A stretch of 24,224 nucleotides of DNA from an uncultured Methanobrevibacter sp. (GCA_902783085.1 CACZPT010000065.1:1-24224); one strand, 5' to 3'. Shown: positions 14,663 through 23,251, counted from the stretch's first letter. Notes: a model not told the origin generated them from the letters alone. Program-made: numbers and translations.

Positions 14663-15532
14663 TTAAATCACAAATATTATATTTTTTAAAATCAACATCG
14701 ATAAATCCCCATAAAAAATAGCTAGTATTAAACCACCCAATATTGCAGGTACAAAGGGATAACTTAATTTTATTGATATTTCATCTGAAATAATTTCTTG
14801 AGCATTCATAATTTTAAGTAAGTACATGTCATTTTTTGTAATTCCACCACCGGTAATCGTTTTAAAATAATAATCATAACCATCACGATTACTTTTAAAA
14901 AATTCCAAGTTGCTATCCCCAGCACTATCAATCAGATTACAAATAATTTCATTATTAAAGTAATAATTATTAATCATCATTCCTTCATTTAAATCTTTAA
15001 TAAGTATATGTTTGTTGAAATTAGAATCCAATATGAATTTTAAATTTTTATAATTCAAAAAATTATAAATCAGTGATTTGTTTTTTGAGAAAAATCCATT
15101 TTTGCTAATTAGATAAATTAGAAATATCATGAGCACTGGAAATGAAACCAAAATACTATTTATCATTACTGTAAATGAAAATGGGTAAAATGACAATGTT
15201 GGAGAAATGTTTAAAAATGATATGTTTATACCAAAGGGTATAACTGATGCGATAGATGCAAATAATTTTACATCACCACCACCCCATATCTCTAATTTCC
15301 ACATCAATGTAGTGATAGCAAATGTGATAGACCATGAAATAATTGAAAAGAAAATGAATTTGAGATTATTTGTTAAAATTGTTAAAATTAAATTTGATAA
15401 AATACCAAAAAACAATAACGAATAATTAAGTTTATCCGGAATGAAACCTTTCATTATATCAAAAATCGAAAATATGATACAAAATGCAATAGTTACAATA
15501 ATTTGAATTATGAATATGATATCAGAAATCAT
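14663..15532 (-). CDS. Archaeal prepilin peptidase (A24 family, EppA-like)
   Basis: This 289-residue multipass membrane aspartic protease has the first catalytic Asp at 25 (FSIFDIMKGFIPDKLN) and the GxGD motif with the second at Asp87 (GGGDVKLF). Hydrophobic helices occupy about 5-24, 36-78, 88-100, 120-142 and 262-288. Between about 145 and 255 there is a long hydrophilic insertion containing LIKDLNEGMMINNYY and TGGGITKNDMYLLK, typical of archaeal FlaK/EppA-type members. It cleaves class III signal peptides at the membrane, and the gene directly downstream encodes such a substrate. The start is the first ATG of a frame preceded by AT-rich promoter-like sequence. The assignment to EppA rather than archaellin peptidase is inferred from the QxSxE substrate. 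Confidence 0.85.
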   Translation of the reverse strand: MISDIIFIIQIIVTIAFCIIFSIFDIMKGFIPDKLNYSLLFFGILSNLILTILTNNLKFIFFSIISWSITFAITTLMWKLEIWGGGDVKLFASIASVIPFGINISFLNISPTLSFYPFSFTVMINSILVSFPVLMIFLIYLISKNGFFSKNKSLIYNFLNYKNLKFILDSNFNKHILIKDLNEGMMINNYYFNNEIICNLIDSAGDSNLEFFKSNRDGYDYYFKTITGGGITKNDMYLLKIMNAQEIISDEISIKLSYPFVPAILGGLILAIFYGDLSMLILKNIIFVI

Positions 15533-15602
15533 AATTCTAAATCTTGAAAAACAAAGATATTAATTAGTTAGAAATTAATCTCGTTAAAAAATAAGAAGTT
15601 AT

Positions 15603-15626
15603 AAAAAAAGATAAAAATAAAAAAAG
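15603..15626 (-). terminator. U-rich terminator after pyrG
   Basis: On the minus strand three T-runs (T7, T5, T7) separated by one to three bases directly follow the pyrG stop codon at 15631-15633, before the prepilin-peptidase promoter. Confidence 0.5.
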
Positions 15627-15630
15627 AAAT

Positions 15631-17232
15631 TTAATTTTTAGAATAGTTATAAATAGCTTCTAAAAATGATTTGAATAATGGATGCGGTCTATTAGGCCTA
15701 GATTTAAATTCCGGATGGAATTGACAACCAATAGCCCATGGATGGTTTGGAACTTCAATAATTTCAACTAAAAAGTCATCCGGACTAGTACCTGAAATAA
15801 TTAAACCTTTACTTTCAAGGTCATCTCTAAAGTCATTGTTAAACTCATATCTGTGTCTGTGACGTTCTTCAATATCAATTTCACCATATGCATCATGAGT
15901 TTTAGTTCCTTCAATGATTTTACAATCATAAGAACCTAAACGCATAGTTCCACCCATATTTTTGATTTTCTTTTGTTCTTTCATCATATCAATAACAGGA
16001 TATTTAAGATTATCATCAAATTCTGAGCTATTAGCATCTGAATAACCATTACGTCGTGCAAATTGAGTAACAATAGATTGCATACCTAAACAAATTCCAA
16101 ATAAAGGAACATCATTTTCAATTGCATATTCAACAGCATCTAATTTTCCTTCAAAACCACGTTCACCAAATCCACCAGGAATAAGAATACCATCGAAATT
16201 ACCCATTACATCCTTATCTAATTCATCCACATCAGAACTTAAATACTCAATATTTGCTTTAACACCAATACTTGCTGCTGCATGCTGGAGGGATTCTCTA
16301 ATACTGATATAAGCATCTTCAAGTTCAACATATTTTCCGATAATACCAATTGTAACAACAGGATCTTTAATTTTTATAGACTCAACAATTTTAGCCCAAT
16401 CATCTAATTTTGATGAATCAGCTTCAATATCAAGACCAATTCTTTTAACAATCAACTCACCAATATTATTCTCTTCTAAAACAAGAGGCACCTCATAGAT
16501 AGTACCTGCATCAGGAGTATTTACAACAGCATTTCTATCTACATCACAAAAGTGAGCAACCTTTTGTTTTAAAGCATCATCGATTGGTTTTTGAGACCTA
16601 CAAACTATAACATCAGGATTAATACCCATACTTCTTAATTCTTTTGTAGAATGTTGGGTCGGTTTAGTTTTAAATTCACCAGCAGCATCCAAGTAAGGAA
16701 TGAAAGTAACATGGACAAACATTACATTTTCAGAGCCTTCCTCATTACGTAATTGCCTTAAAGCTTCTAAAAATGGTTGACTTTCAATATCTCCAACAGT
16801 ACCACCAAGCTCTATTAAAACAACATCATAATCCTTTTTTTCAGAAGTATCTCTAATCATTTCTTTAATTTGATTAGTAATATGTGGAATAACTTGAACA
16901 CATTCACCTAAAAAACCACCTTCTCTTTCTTTAGAGATAACTGCTTTATAAACTTTACCTGTAGTAATATTAGCAAAACCTTCAAGTTCAACATCCAAAA
17001 ATCTTTCATAATGTCCTAAATCTAAATCGGTTTCCATACCATCATTAGTAACAAACACTTCACCATGCTGATAAGGATTAAGTGTTCCTGAATCCCAATT
17101 CAAATAAGGATCTATTTTAATAGCTGATACATTTAATCCATAGGACCTTAAAATTCTACCCATAGAAGCTGAAGTGATACCTTTACCAATTGAGCTTACT
17201 ACTCCCCCTGTTATAATTATATATTTTGTCAG
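15631..17232 (-). CDS. pyrG: CTP synthase
   Basis: This enzyme makes CTP from UTP, ATP and glutamine. The synthetase domain begins TKYIIITGGVVSSIGKGITS, whose P-loop-like glycine-rich strand is diagnostic, and includes GTLNPYQHGEVFV and ELGGTVGDIES. The class I glutaminase domain follows, with nucleophile Cys in GICLGMQ and the His-Pro-Glu of QFHPEF. Counted from an in-frame ATG at 17247 the protein has 538 residues, with Cys386, His511 and Glu513. I place the start at CTG 17232: the sequence GAGAGG lies six bases before it, family proteins usually begin directly with a short M-x-K-Y-I, and the ATG at 17247 has no Shine-Dalgarno sequence and contains that GAGAGG in its own codons. The gene has its own TATA-like GGTATAATATAAT upstream and lies 66 bases after the esterase stop. 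Confidence 0.95.
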   Translation of the reverse strand: MTKYIIITGGVVSSIGKGITSASMGRILRSYGLNVSAIKIDPYLNWDSGTLNPYQHGEVFVTNDGMETDLDLGHYERFLDVELEGFANITTGKVYKAVISKEREGGFLGECVQVIPHITNQIKEMIRDTSEKKDYDVVLIELGGTVGDIESQPFLEALRQLRNEEGSENVMFVHVTFIPYLDAAGEFKTKPTQHSTKELRSMGINPDVIVCRSQKPIDDALKQKVAHFCDVDRNAVVNTPDAGTIYEVPLVLEENNIGELIVKRIGLDIEADSSKLDDWAKIVESIKIKDPVVTIGIIGKYVELEDAYISIRESLQHAAASIGVKANIEYLSSDVDELDKDVMGNFDGILIPGGFGERGFEGKLDAVEYAIENDVPLFGICLGMQSIVTQFARRNGYSDANSSEFDDNLKYPVIDMMKEQKKIKNMGGTMRLGSYDCKIIEGTKTHDAYGEIDIEERHRHRYEFNNDFRDDLESKGLIISGTSPDDFLVEIIEVPNHPWAIGCQFHPEFKSRPNRPHPLFKSFLEAIYNYSKN

Positions 17233-17298
17233 AAAAATCCTCTCCATTTTACAAATATATTATATTATACCTATTAGTTTTTCATGATATATATAAAA

Positions 17299-18087
17299 TT
17301 ACTTTGCTTTTAAATGCAGTCTTTTGATGAATTCTTTGATATATTTATCACAAAATTCCCAACTATGTTCACCTTCATCTTCTAAAAACTCAACATCAAT
17401 ATTTTTATTTTTTAGATAATTATAATAATCAACATTTTTATCAAACAAAAAATCATCATATCCACAAGCCATGAATATATTTGGGATGTTTTCACAATTA
17501 TCAATCAAATATTTCGGATCCATATCAGAACCCCTAATAGAATTTAAATCACCGAAACATGACTCGTAAAATTGTTTTGATTTAAGCACATTATTATCAT
17601 CCTCATAATTTAAAATATCTTCTGTTATTAAAGCTGCAGAAATTGCACCAATATATGAAAAGTTATTTGAATATTTTAATCCATTTCTAATAGCCCCATA
17701 ACCGCCCATTGAAAAACCGGCAATAAATGTATCTTCCCGCTTATCAGATAGTGGAAAAATATTTCTTGTAATGTCCAATAGTTCCTGACCAATATATTCA
17801 CCAAAAAATCTATGGGATCTGACATCATCTAAATAGAAACTATTTTCACCACATGGAATTACAACAGCAATCCCATTATCTTCTGCAAACTTTTGAATTG
17901 AAGTGTTTGCTAAAAAAATATCATCGCTACCATAAAGGCCATGAAGCAAATATAAAGTCTTATAAGGTTGTGGGACAATCTCTTCAGTATCATTTAAAAA
18001 ATGAATATTATCCGAAGGTAAAATAACACTAATTGAAGTTCTTCTTTGAAGACTTTTACACTTAATATCTCCCCTAAATAAAACCAT
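17299..18087 (-). CDS. Alpha/beta-hydrolase esterase (esterase D / S-formylglutathione hydrolase-like family)
   Basis: This 262-residue protein belongs to the PF00756-type esterases. The catalytic triad is readable: Ser126 in GFSMGG, Asp211/212 in CGYDDFLFD, and His241 in GEHSW. LYLLHGLYGSDD at about 45-56 is the oxyanion-hole loop. There is no signal peptide, so it is presumably cytoplasmic. The substrate is unknown; relatives hydrolyse short acyl esters, S-formylglutathione or feruloyl esters. The ATG is preceded by GAGGTG, which overlaps the stop codon of the acetyltransferase gene, so the two are translationally coupled. It is the last gene of the flavodoxin-MATE-GNAT-esterase run. Confidence 0.85.
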   Translation of the reverse strand: MVLFRGDIKCKSLQRRTSISVILPSDNIHFLNDTEEIVPQPYKTLYLLHGLYGSDDIFLANTSIQKFAEDNGIAVVIPCGENSFYLDDVRSHRFFGEYIGQELLDITRNIFPLSDKREDTFIAGFSMGGYGAIRNGLKYSNNFSYIGAISAALITEDILNYEDDNNVLKSKQFYESCFGDLNSIRGSDMDPKYLIDNCENIPNIFMACGYDDFLFDKNVDYYNYLKNKNIDVEFLEDEGEHSWEFCDKYIKEFIKRLHLKAK

Positions 18088-18096
18088 TCAAACACC

Positions 18097-18501
18097 TCAT
18101 GTCCATAATTCAGTTATAAACATTGAATTTGTATCATCTGCTTTTTTAAAGCCACAATTTTCATAAAAACCAATTTCATCATTATATGCAACAACAATGC
18201 GCAAATAATCCTTATAAATATTCCGGATTCTTAAAACTAACTCTTTTCCAATACCGAAATCCTGATAATCTGATTTTACAAGCAGATAATGGACATATGC
18301 AGTCATAATTCCATCATCCATTGCACATATTAAAGCAACAAGTTTATCCCCATCCCACGCAGATATAACGCTTTCAAAATTTCTCATTGCAATTTGAAGT
18401 TTATCAGGAAAATGACCTGAAAACCATTCAACTGATAAAAATAAATCTTTTAAATCTTCTTTTTCAAATTCATGAATTTTTTTATAAATTATTTCGCTCA
18501 T
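18097..18501 (-). CDS. GNAT-family N-acetyltransferase
   Basis: This 134-residue protein has the GNAT fold. The acetyl-CoA-binding segment is VKSDYQDFGIGKELVLRI at about 75-92 (Q/R-x-x-G-x-G/A form, here QDFGIG), and the C-terminal GFYENCGFKKADD strand-turn is typical. It transfers an acetyl group from acetyl-CoA to an amine on an unknown acceptor. The size matches single-domain members. Its ATG follows the TAA of the MATE transporter gene with no gap, so translation is coupled. With the MATE exporter beside it, a role in modifying and exporting small molecules is possible, but that is inference. Confidence 0.85.
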   Translation of the reverse strand: MSEIIYKKIHEFEKEDLKDLFLSVEWFSGHFPDKLQIAMRNFESVISAWDGDKLVALICAMDDGIMTAYVHYLLVKSDYQDFGIGKELVLRIRNIYKDYLRIVVAYNDEIGFYENCGFKKADDTNSMFITELWT

Positions 18502-19857
18502 TTAAACCACTCGGTAGTTTGTCCATTTATTAGAAAAATATCTATACACATAAATTGTCGCTCTCACATACCAATCAATAAACATTGCAATCCATGTTCC
18601 AAAAACTCCAATACCTAACCAGTCAGCTATAACATATGAAAGAGCTATTCTACAAGTAAACATTACAGCTAAACTAATATACATTACTGATTTCGAATCA
18701 CCTGCTCCCCTAAATGTTGAAGGTAGAGTAAATGAAATTGGCCATATAATAATTGCAAAAATACCATGCCAAATAACCATTTCAGTTGTCATTGCTGCAG
18801 TTTCAGACGATAAATTGTAAATACCCAATATCAATGGTAAGAACAGGAAAATTAACACATTAATTATAACATGTGAAATTATAACGATTACTAAACACTT
18901 TTTATTATAATACCTTGCTTGCTGATAATCATCAGCACCAACACAATTTGAAATAACCGCAGTTAGACCCAAATTAATTGCAAATCCAGGTAGAACTGAA
19001 AATATTCCAATAGCATAACCTACCGAATTTGCAGCAATCGCCATTGTTCCGAATGTTGAAACAATACTTAAAACAAGTATACGACCTAATTGGAACAGTC
19101 CATTTTCAACACCATATGGAATACCCACCTGTAGGACTTTACGAAGTATTTTAAAGTCAAATTTATGTTTTAATGTCTTTTTGATATGTAGTTTATAATT
19201 ATCATCAGTTGCAAAATACATTATTAAAATAGCTGACAGTGCTCTTGATATAACTGTTGGAATAGCTACACCTCTTACATCCCAACCCAAATAATAAATA
19301 CAAATCGCATTGCCAATAACATTTAAAACATCACAAACAAGCAATATTTTCATTGGCAAGTCCGCATTATTAGTTGTTCTAAAAATAGCTGCTCCAGCAT
19401 TATAAATAGCTAAAAACGGAATTGATAATGCCACAATATATAAATACATTTCAGCATTCTGCCAAACATCAGCTTCAATTTGACCAAATAAAGTTCCTAT
19501 TAAAACACACCTAAAAATAATTACACAAATCATTAAAAGTGTTGATAAAATTGATGAAAACCAAACAAGCTGAGTTGCAGAGTTTTGTGCTTTTTCAATC
19601 TGTTTATCCCCCAAATATTGCCCAGCAACAACAACACCACCAGTTGCTAAAGCAGAAAAAGAAAAAATAAGAAGTTGGACTAAAAAGTCAACTAATGAAA
19701 CTCCCGAAATCGCTGCTTCACCTAATGAAGCCACCATTATAGAATCTGCCAACCCTACACAAAACTCCAGAGCATATTCAATTAAAAGAGGAATAAATAA
19801 AGCAAGTAAAGCTCTATTCGAGTATATGTAACCTTCGGGAGTTTTAAAAATATTCAT
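18502..19857 (-). CDS. MATE-family multidrug/toxin efflux transporter
   Basis: This 451-residue protein has about twelve membrane helices in two homologous halves, the normal length for MATE exporters. Typical stretches are ALLALFIPLLIEYALEFCVGLADSIMVASLGEAA near the N-terminus and PYGVENGLFQLGRILVLSIVSTFGT at the start of the second half. MATE proteins expel organic cations or other compounds using Na+ or H+ gradients; the substrate is not predictable. AAGGTAA overlapping the flavodoxin-like stop codon is its ribosome binding site, so it is translated from the same mRNA. The C-terminal segment is also coupled to the GNAT gene. Confidence 0.9.
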   Translation of the reverse strand: MNIFKTPEGYIYSNRALLALFIPLLIEYALEFCVGLADSIMVASLGEAAISGVSLVDFLVQLLIFSFSALATGGVVVAGQYLGDKQIEKAQNSATQLVWFSSILSTLLMICVIIFRCVLIGTLFGQIEADVWQNAEMYLYIVALSIPFLAIYNAGAAIFRTTNNADLPMKILLVCDVLNVIGNAICIYYLGWDVRGVAIPTVISRALSAILIMYFATDDNYKLHIKKTLKHKFDFKILRKVLQVGIPYGVENGLFQLGRILVLSIVSTFGTMAIAANSVGYAIGIFSVLPGFAINLGLTAVISNCVGADDYQQARYYNKKCLVIVIISHVIINVLIFLFLPLILGIYNLSSETAAMTTEMVIWHGIFAIIIWPISFTLPSTFRGAGDSKSVMYISLAVMFTCRIALSYVIADWLGIGVFGTWIAMFIDWYVRATIYVYRYFSNKWTNYRVV

Positions 19858-19859
19858 AA

Positions 19860-20480
19860 TTACCTTATGAAGTTAGTAACTACTTTTGGAATATCAACAG
19901 GTTCAAGACCTTTTTCACGACCTGCTTCAATACATTTTAAGTAAAAAGCCATGTTACTAGCCAATTGTTTCATAACACATAATCCTTCTTCATCCTGTAA
20001 TACCTCTTCTGGAGTATTACCATGAACCATATTCCAGTAATATGATGAGATAATTGGCATTTGTGAAATTCCTAAATACTTATTTAACTGATCATAAGTT
20101 GCAGTTGTTCCAGCTCTTCTTGCAGAACATATAACAGAACCAGGTTTATGTTTAAATGCATTTCCTGATGAATAAAATACCCTATCTAAAAATGAAGTGA
20201 TTTGACCGCTTGCACCTGCATAATAAACCGGAGATCCAAAAATAAATCCATCTGCATCAAAAGCTTTTTTAGAAAATTCATTTACAACATCATCGTTGAA
20301 TGCACATTCACCTGATGTTTTACATTTTTTACAAGCAATACATCCCCTAATTGCTTTATTTCCAATCCAAAATATTTCACTTTCAATATCGAAATCATTT
20401 AAAGTATTAGAAATTTCATTTAATGCAGTATATGTACAACCTTTTTTGTTTGGGCTTCCATTAACCAGTATTACTTTCAT
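19860..20480 (-). CDS. Flavodoxin-fold NAD(P)H-dependent oxidoreductase
   Basis: This 206-residue protein opens VILVNGSPNKKGCTYTAL, the FMN-phosphate-binding loop of the NADPH-dependent FMN reductase / iron-sulfur-flavoprotein superfamily. FGSPVYYAGASGQITSFLDRVFY at about 80-102 is the second flavin-contact region. Cys47, Cys50, Cys53 and Cys59 (GCIACKKCKTSGEC) form a cluster like that of iron-sulfur flavoproteins, so an Fe-S cluster is possible, though many relatives with this motif lack one. It is expected to be a cytoplasmic redox enzyme with unknown substrate. AGGAGG stands 6 bases before the ATG, directly after the phosphoglycerate-mutase stop codon. It heads the run coupled to MATE, GNAT and esterase. 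Confidence 0.87.
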   Translation of the reverse strand: MKVILVNGSPNKKGCTYTALNEISNTLNDFDIESEIFWIGNKAIRGCIACKKCKTSGECAFNDDVVNEFSKKAFDADGFIFGSPVYYAGASGQITSFLDRVFYSSGNAFKHKPGSVICSARRAGTTATYDQLNKYLGISQMPIISSYYWNMVHGNTPEEVLQDEEGLCVMKQLASNMAFYLKCIEAGREKGLEPVDIPKVVTNFIR

Positions 20481-20491
20481 TTAATATCCTC

Positions 20492-21700
20492 CTAAAATTC
20501 ATTAATTAATCTATCCATTAATTTATAACCTTCTTTTTTGACAATTGAACCTGTTTTAACACCTTCTTCATCAAATGATTCACATTCATCACCTGATTTA
20601 TCAGATGAATAAACAACTAACGGCACATCATCACGTGTGTGAGTTCCAATGTCAATCGGCGTTGGATGATCAGGCAATATTGCGGCTTTAAAATCGTTAT
20701 CTGCAAGAGAATCAATTATCGGACCAACAATAAATTCATCAATCCTTTCAATAGCTTTTATTTTTTCTTCGATATTTTGAGCATGTCCTGCTTCATCAGG
20801 AGCTTCAATATGGATAAATAAAACATCGTGTGTCTTTAAAGCTTCAATACCATATTCTCCTTTTTCTTTATAATCAGTATCGAAATATCCTGTAGCACCA
20901 GGCACTTCAATAATATCCATTCCAGCAAAAACACCAATACCCTTAAGTAAATCAACACCAGTGATTACAGCCGCATCAAGCCCATAATTTTCTTTAAAGT
21001 TAGTTAATTTAGGTGTTACACCTTGTCCCCATAACCATACCATATTAGCCGGAATTTCTCTTTTTTGATTGATTTCATGATTTTCTAAAAATTCTTTTGA
21101 CTCAAACATTATTGATTGGATTTCCTGGGCTAATTCACACTCACCAAACAAATTATCAATAAGTTTTTCACCAGAAATATCATGTGGAGGTATTGTTTTA
21201 ATATTAGCCAATATTTCTGCATCTTCAACAGAATCACAGGAATAGACGAATAAATGTCTATAACTAACCCCCGTGTAGAATTTACCTTTAAAATCAGAGT
21301 ATTTGTCATTAAAGTATTTATTTAAACCATTAATTAATACATCTGCTTCTTTCGTGGAAATATGGCCTGCATTAAAGTCCTCCATTCTACCATCTTTTTC
21401 ATAAATGGTGTTACATCTAAATATTACATCGCAAGGAGTCGTATCAATACCAACGCTTCCTGCTTCAAGAGGTCCACGTCCAGTATAAAATTCTGCAGGA
21501 TTATATCCAAAAATACTCATATTTGCAACATCAGATCCCGGAGTATAACCTTCAGGAACATTATTAGTAAATCCTCCAAAACCATTTTTAGCCAATTTAT
21601 CAATATTTGGAGTTTTAGCAACTTGAAGAGGAGTTTTTCCGTCTAATTTATCAATTGGAAGGTCACTAGAACCATCAGGAATAAAAATTACATATTTCAT
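20492..21700 (-). CDS. apgM: Cofactor-independent phosphoglycerate mutase, archaeal type
   Basis: This 402-residue protein belongs to the alkaline-phosphatase superfamily. It interconverts 3- and 2-phosphoglycerate in glycolysis and gluconeogenesis and is metal-dependent. Asp9 (IPDGSSD) is the first metal ligand. GSDVAN with Ser56 aligns with the phosphorylated serine of bacterial iPGM (NSEVGH). TGRGPLEAGSVGI at 73-85 and the C-terminal PDHPTPIDIGTHTRDDVPLV supply further ligands. Its length matches the archaeal ApgM family, which is shorter than the bacterial enzyme. The ATG lacks a Shine-Dalgarno sequence, and a hairpin plus U-tract separates it from hom, so it may rely on its own promoter or on read-through. 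An ApgM-type ThrH/homoserine-kinase role has been discussed for relatives, and its position next to hom makes this worth noting, but mutase is the safe call. Confidence 0.88.
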   Translation of the reverse strand: MKYVIFIPDGSSDLPIDKLDGKTPLQVAKTPNIDKLAKNGFGGFTNNVPEGYTPGSDVANMSIFGYNPAEFYTGRGPLEAGSVGIDTTPCDVIFRCNTIYEKDGRMEDFNAGHISTKEADVLINGLNKYFNDKYSDFKGKFYTGVSYRHLFVYSCDSVEDAEILANIKTIPPHDISGEKLIDNLFGECELAQEIQSIMFESKEFLENHEINQKREIPANMVWLWGQGVTPKLTNFKENYGLDAAVITGVDLLKGIGVFAGMDIIEVPGATGYFDTDYKEKGEYGIEALKTHDVLFIHIEAPDEAGHAQNIEEKIKAIERIDEFIVGPIIDSLADNDFKAAILPDHPTPIDIGTHTRDDVPLVVYSSDKSGDECESFDEEGVKTGSIVKKEGYKLMDRLINEF

Positions 21701-21706
21701 AGTATC

Positions 21707-21750
21707 AAAAAAAGTAAAAAAAATTAGTATTTAGATTTTAAAATACTAAT
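21707..21750 (-). terminator. Hairpin plus U-tract between hom and apgM
   Basis: On the minus strand a perfect 10-bp inverted repeat, ATTAGTATTT (21741-21750) and AAATACTAAT (21723-21732) with an 8-base loop, is followed at once by T-runs (T8-AC-T7) at 21706-21722. The hairpin contains the last codons and TAA stop of hom. It looks like an intrinsic-type terminator or attenuator inside what is otherwise a compact gene run. The stem is AT-rich, so its stability is modest. Confidence 0.55.
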
Positions 21751-22743
21751 TACATCAGTCAACATCGCAGATGCAGTTTCAAGAGATCCTGCACCAAGTC
21801 CCATAACAGTTACTTCACCAGCTAAATCTGTTTTAATAGTAGCCATGTTTAAAGTTCCATTTACATCATAAGAGCTTCCTTGCTTAACTAAACGAGGGGA
21901 AACTTTTAGTTGATTTGGTGAAACTTCAGCAATTAATTTTATTAAATAACCGTCTTTTTTTGCAAGTTCAATAGCTTGTGAAGTGATATTAGAAATACCG
22001 TCCACTTCAACATCACTGTAAGTAGCATCAATTCCTAAAAGTGAATTAGCTAAAATTACAGTTTTACAAGCTGCATCAATACCTTCAACATCCTGAGTCG
22101 GGTCAGTTTCTGCAATTCCTAACTCTTGAGACTCTTTTAATGTAATATCATATGATGAACCTTCAGATGTCATTCTAGATAAAATATAATTTGTAGTACC
22201 GTTTAAAATACCAATAATTGAATTAATACCGCAAGAAGCAAGAGTTTCTTTAGTAAAATTAATGATAGGCATTGCTCCACCCACACTTGCCTCATATTTA
22301 AATTCAACATTGTTATCTTGAGCAGCTTTAGTAACTTCACCAAATTTAAGTGCTAAATGTCCTTTATTGGAAGTTACAACATCTTTTCCTTGTTCAAATG
22401 CTTTGAGTGTTAATGATAATGCCGGTTCAGCAGTTTCAATATTAGTAGGAGTTGCTTCCATTAACAAATCGTATTCAACAGCATCTAAGACATCAGGGCC
22501 AGACATTATAGTACCATAATCCGGATAAGCTGATAATTTTCCATTTTCATTTTTAATATCTGCAAGTAAATTTTCATCTAAACCATCACCAGAGATAGCT
22601 GATGAAGATGAATCGGCAGCAGCTACAACTTTTAGCTCCACACCATAATCTTTGCTAATCATTTCTTTTTTCAATGCGATTGCACGAGCAATACCTTGAC
22701 CTACTGCTCCAAATCCCATAATTATGATTTTACATTCTTTCAT
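21724..22743 (-). CDS. hom: Homoserine dehydrogenase (no ACT domain)
   Basis: This 339-residue NAD(P)-dependent enzyme reduces aspartate semialdehyde to homoserine on the way to threonine and methionine. The dinucleotide-binding loop is GFGAVGQG at 10-17. The catalytic Lys region is VVTSNKGHLAL at about 122-132, followed by EASVGGAMPII, NGTTNYILSRM and ETDPTQDVEGIDAACK, which carry the substrate-binding Glu/Asp residues and the second catalytic Lys. The protein ends soon after the catalytic domain and lacks the C-terminal ACT domain of many bacterial enzymes; the gene 7 bases upstream encodes a separate ACT protein. Together with the ACT and Asn-synthetase-like genes this is an aspartate-family amino-acid operon. 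Confidence 0.93.
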   Translation of the reverse strand: MKECKIIIMGFGAVGQGIARAIALKKEMISKDYGVELKVVAAADSSSSAISGDGLDENLLADIKNENGKLSAYPDYGTIMSGPDVLDAVEYDLLMEATPTNIETAEPALSLTLKAFEQGKDVVTSNKGHLALKFGEVTKAAQDNNVEFKYEASVGGAMPIINFTKETLASCGINSIIGILNGTTNYILSRMTSEGSSYDITLKESQELGIAETDPTQDVEGIDAACKTVILANSLLGIDATYSDVEVDGISNITSQAIELAKKDGYLIKLIAEVSPNQLKVSPRLVKQGSSYDVNGTLNMATIKTDLAGEVTVMGLGAGSLETASAMLTDVISILKSKY

Positions 22744-22750
22744 AATATCC

Positions 22751-23236
22751 CTAAACTTCGTTAATCATAAGTAATTCTTTTTCAGCAGCTATTTTAGCTA
22801 TTTCATCAAAAACAAATTGTTTTTTTCCAAAATCAGTTTCTAAATTAATTAATGCAGTAGATTTTTTCTCACCATCTAATTTAATATCAAAACCAACCAC
22901 ATAAACACCATCTAGCGCATTAATTCTATCTGTAGTGTCTCTAACATCACCATCAACAATATGGCCAATCAATATAGTGCTTATTAATTCTTTGTTAATA
23001 ACACCGTCTTTTTCTATAATAGTAATATTCAAGTCTTCAAATCTTTTAATTACACGATTAAGACTGTCTTGTTCACCTTCTAAAGTAAGTTGAACAGGAA
23101 TTTTTCCTTTTTCATTTTTAGAATCCCTTTTATGGATTATAGTAACTAAATTTGCACCAAGTCCACTAATAGGTTCTAATACAGAAACTAATTGTCCCGG
23201 AACATCTAAAAGCTCTAGAACTAAGTTCATTCTCAT
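22751..23236 (-). CDS. Stand-alone ACT-domain regulatory protein
   Basis: The start is set at ATG 23236, six bases after GGGAGG; the frame is open to a TTG at 23251 that lies in front of that site. The 161-residue product starts MRMNLVLELLDVPGQLVSVLEPISGLGANLVTIIH, the beta-alpha-beta opening of an ACT domain with its Pro-Gly-Gln ligand-loop. A second ACT-like half begins near LISTILIGHIVDGDVRDTTDRI. ACT domains bind amino acids and control partner enzymes. The next gene, seven bases downstream, is homoserine dehydrogenase without its own ACT domain, so feedback control of Hom in trans by threonine or another amino acid is a reasonable inference. No catalytic domain is present. Confidence 0.85.
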   Translation of the reverse strand: MRMNLVLELLDVPGQLVSVLEPISGLGANLVTIIHKRDSKNEKGKIPVQLTLEGEQDSLNRVIKRFEDLNITIIEKDGVINKELISTILIGHIVDGDVRDTTDRINALDGVYVVGFDIKLDGEKKSTALINLETDFGKKQFVFDEIAKIAAEKELLMINEV

Positions 23237-23251
23237 ATAAAATCCTCCCAA

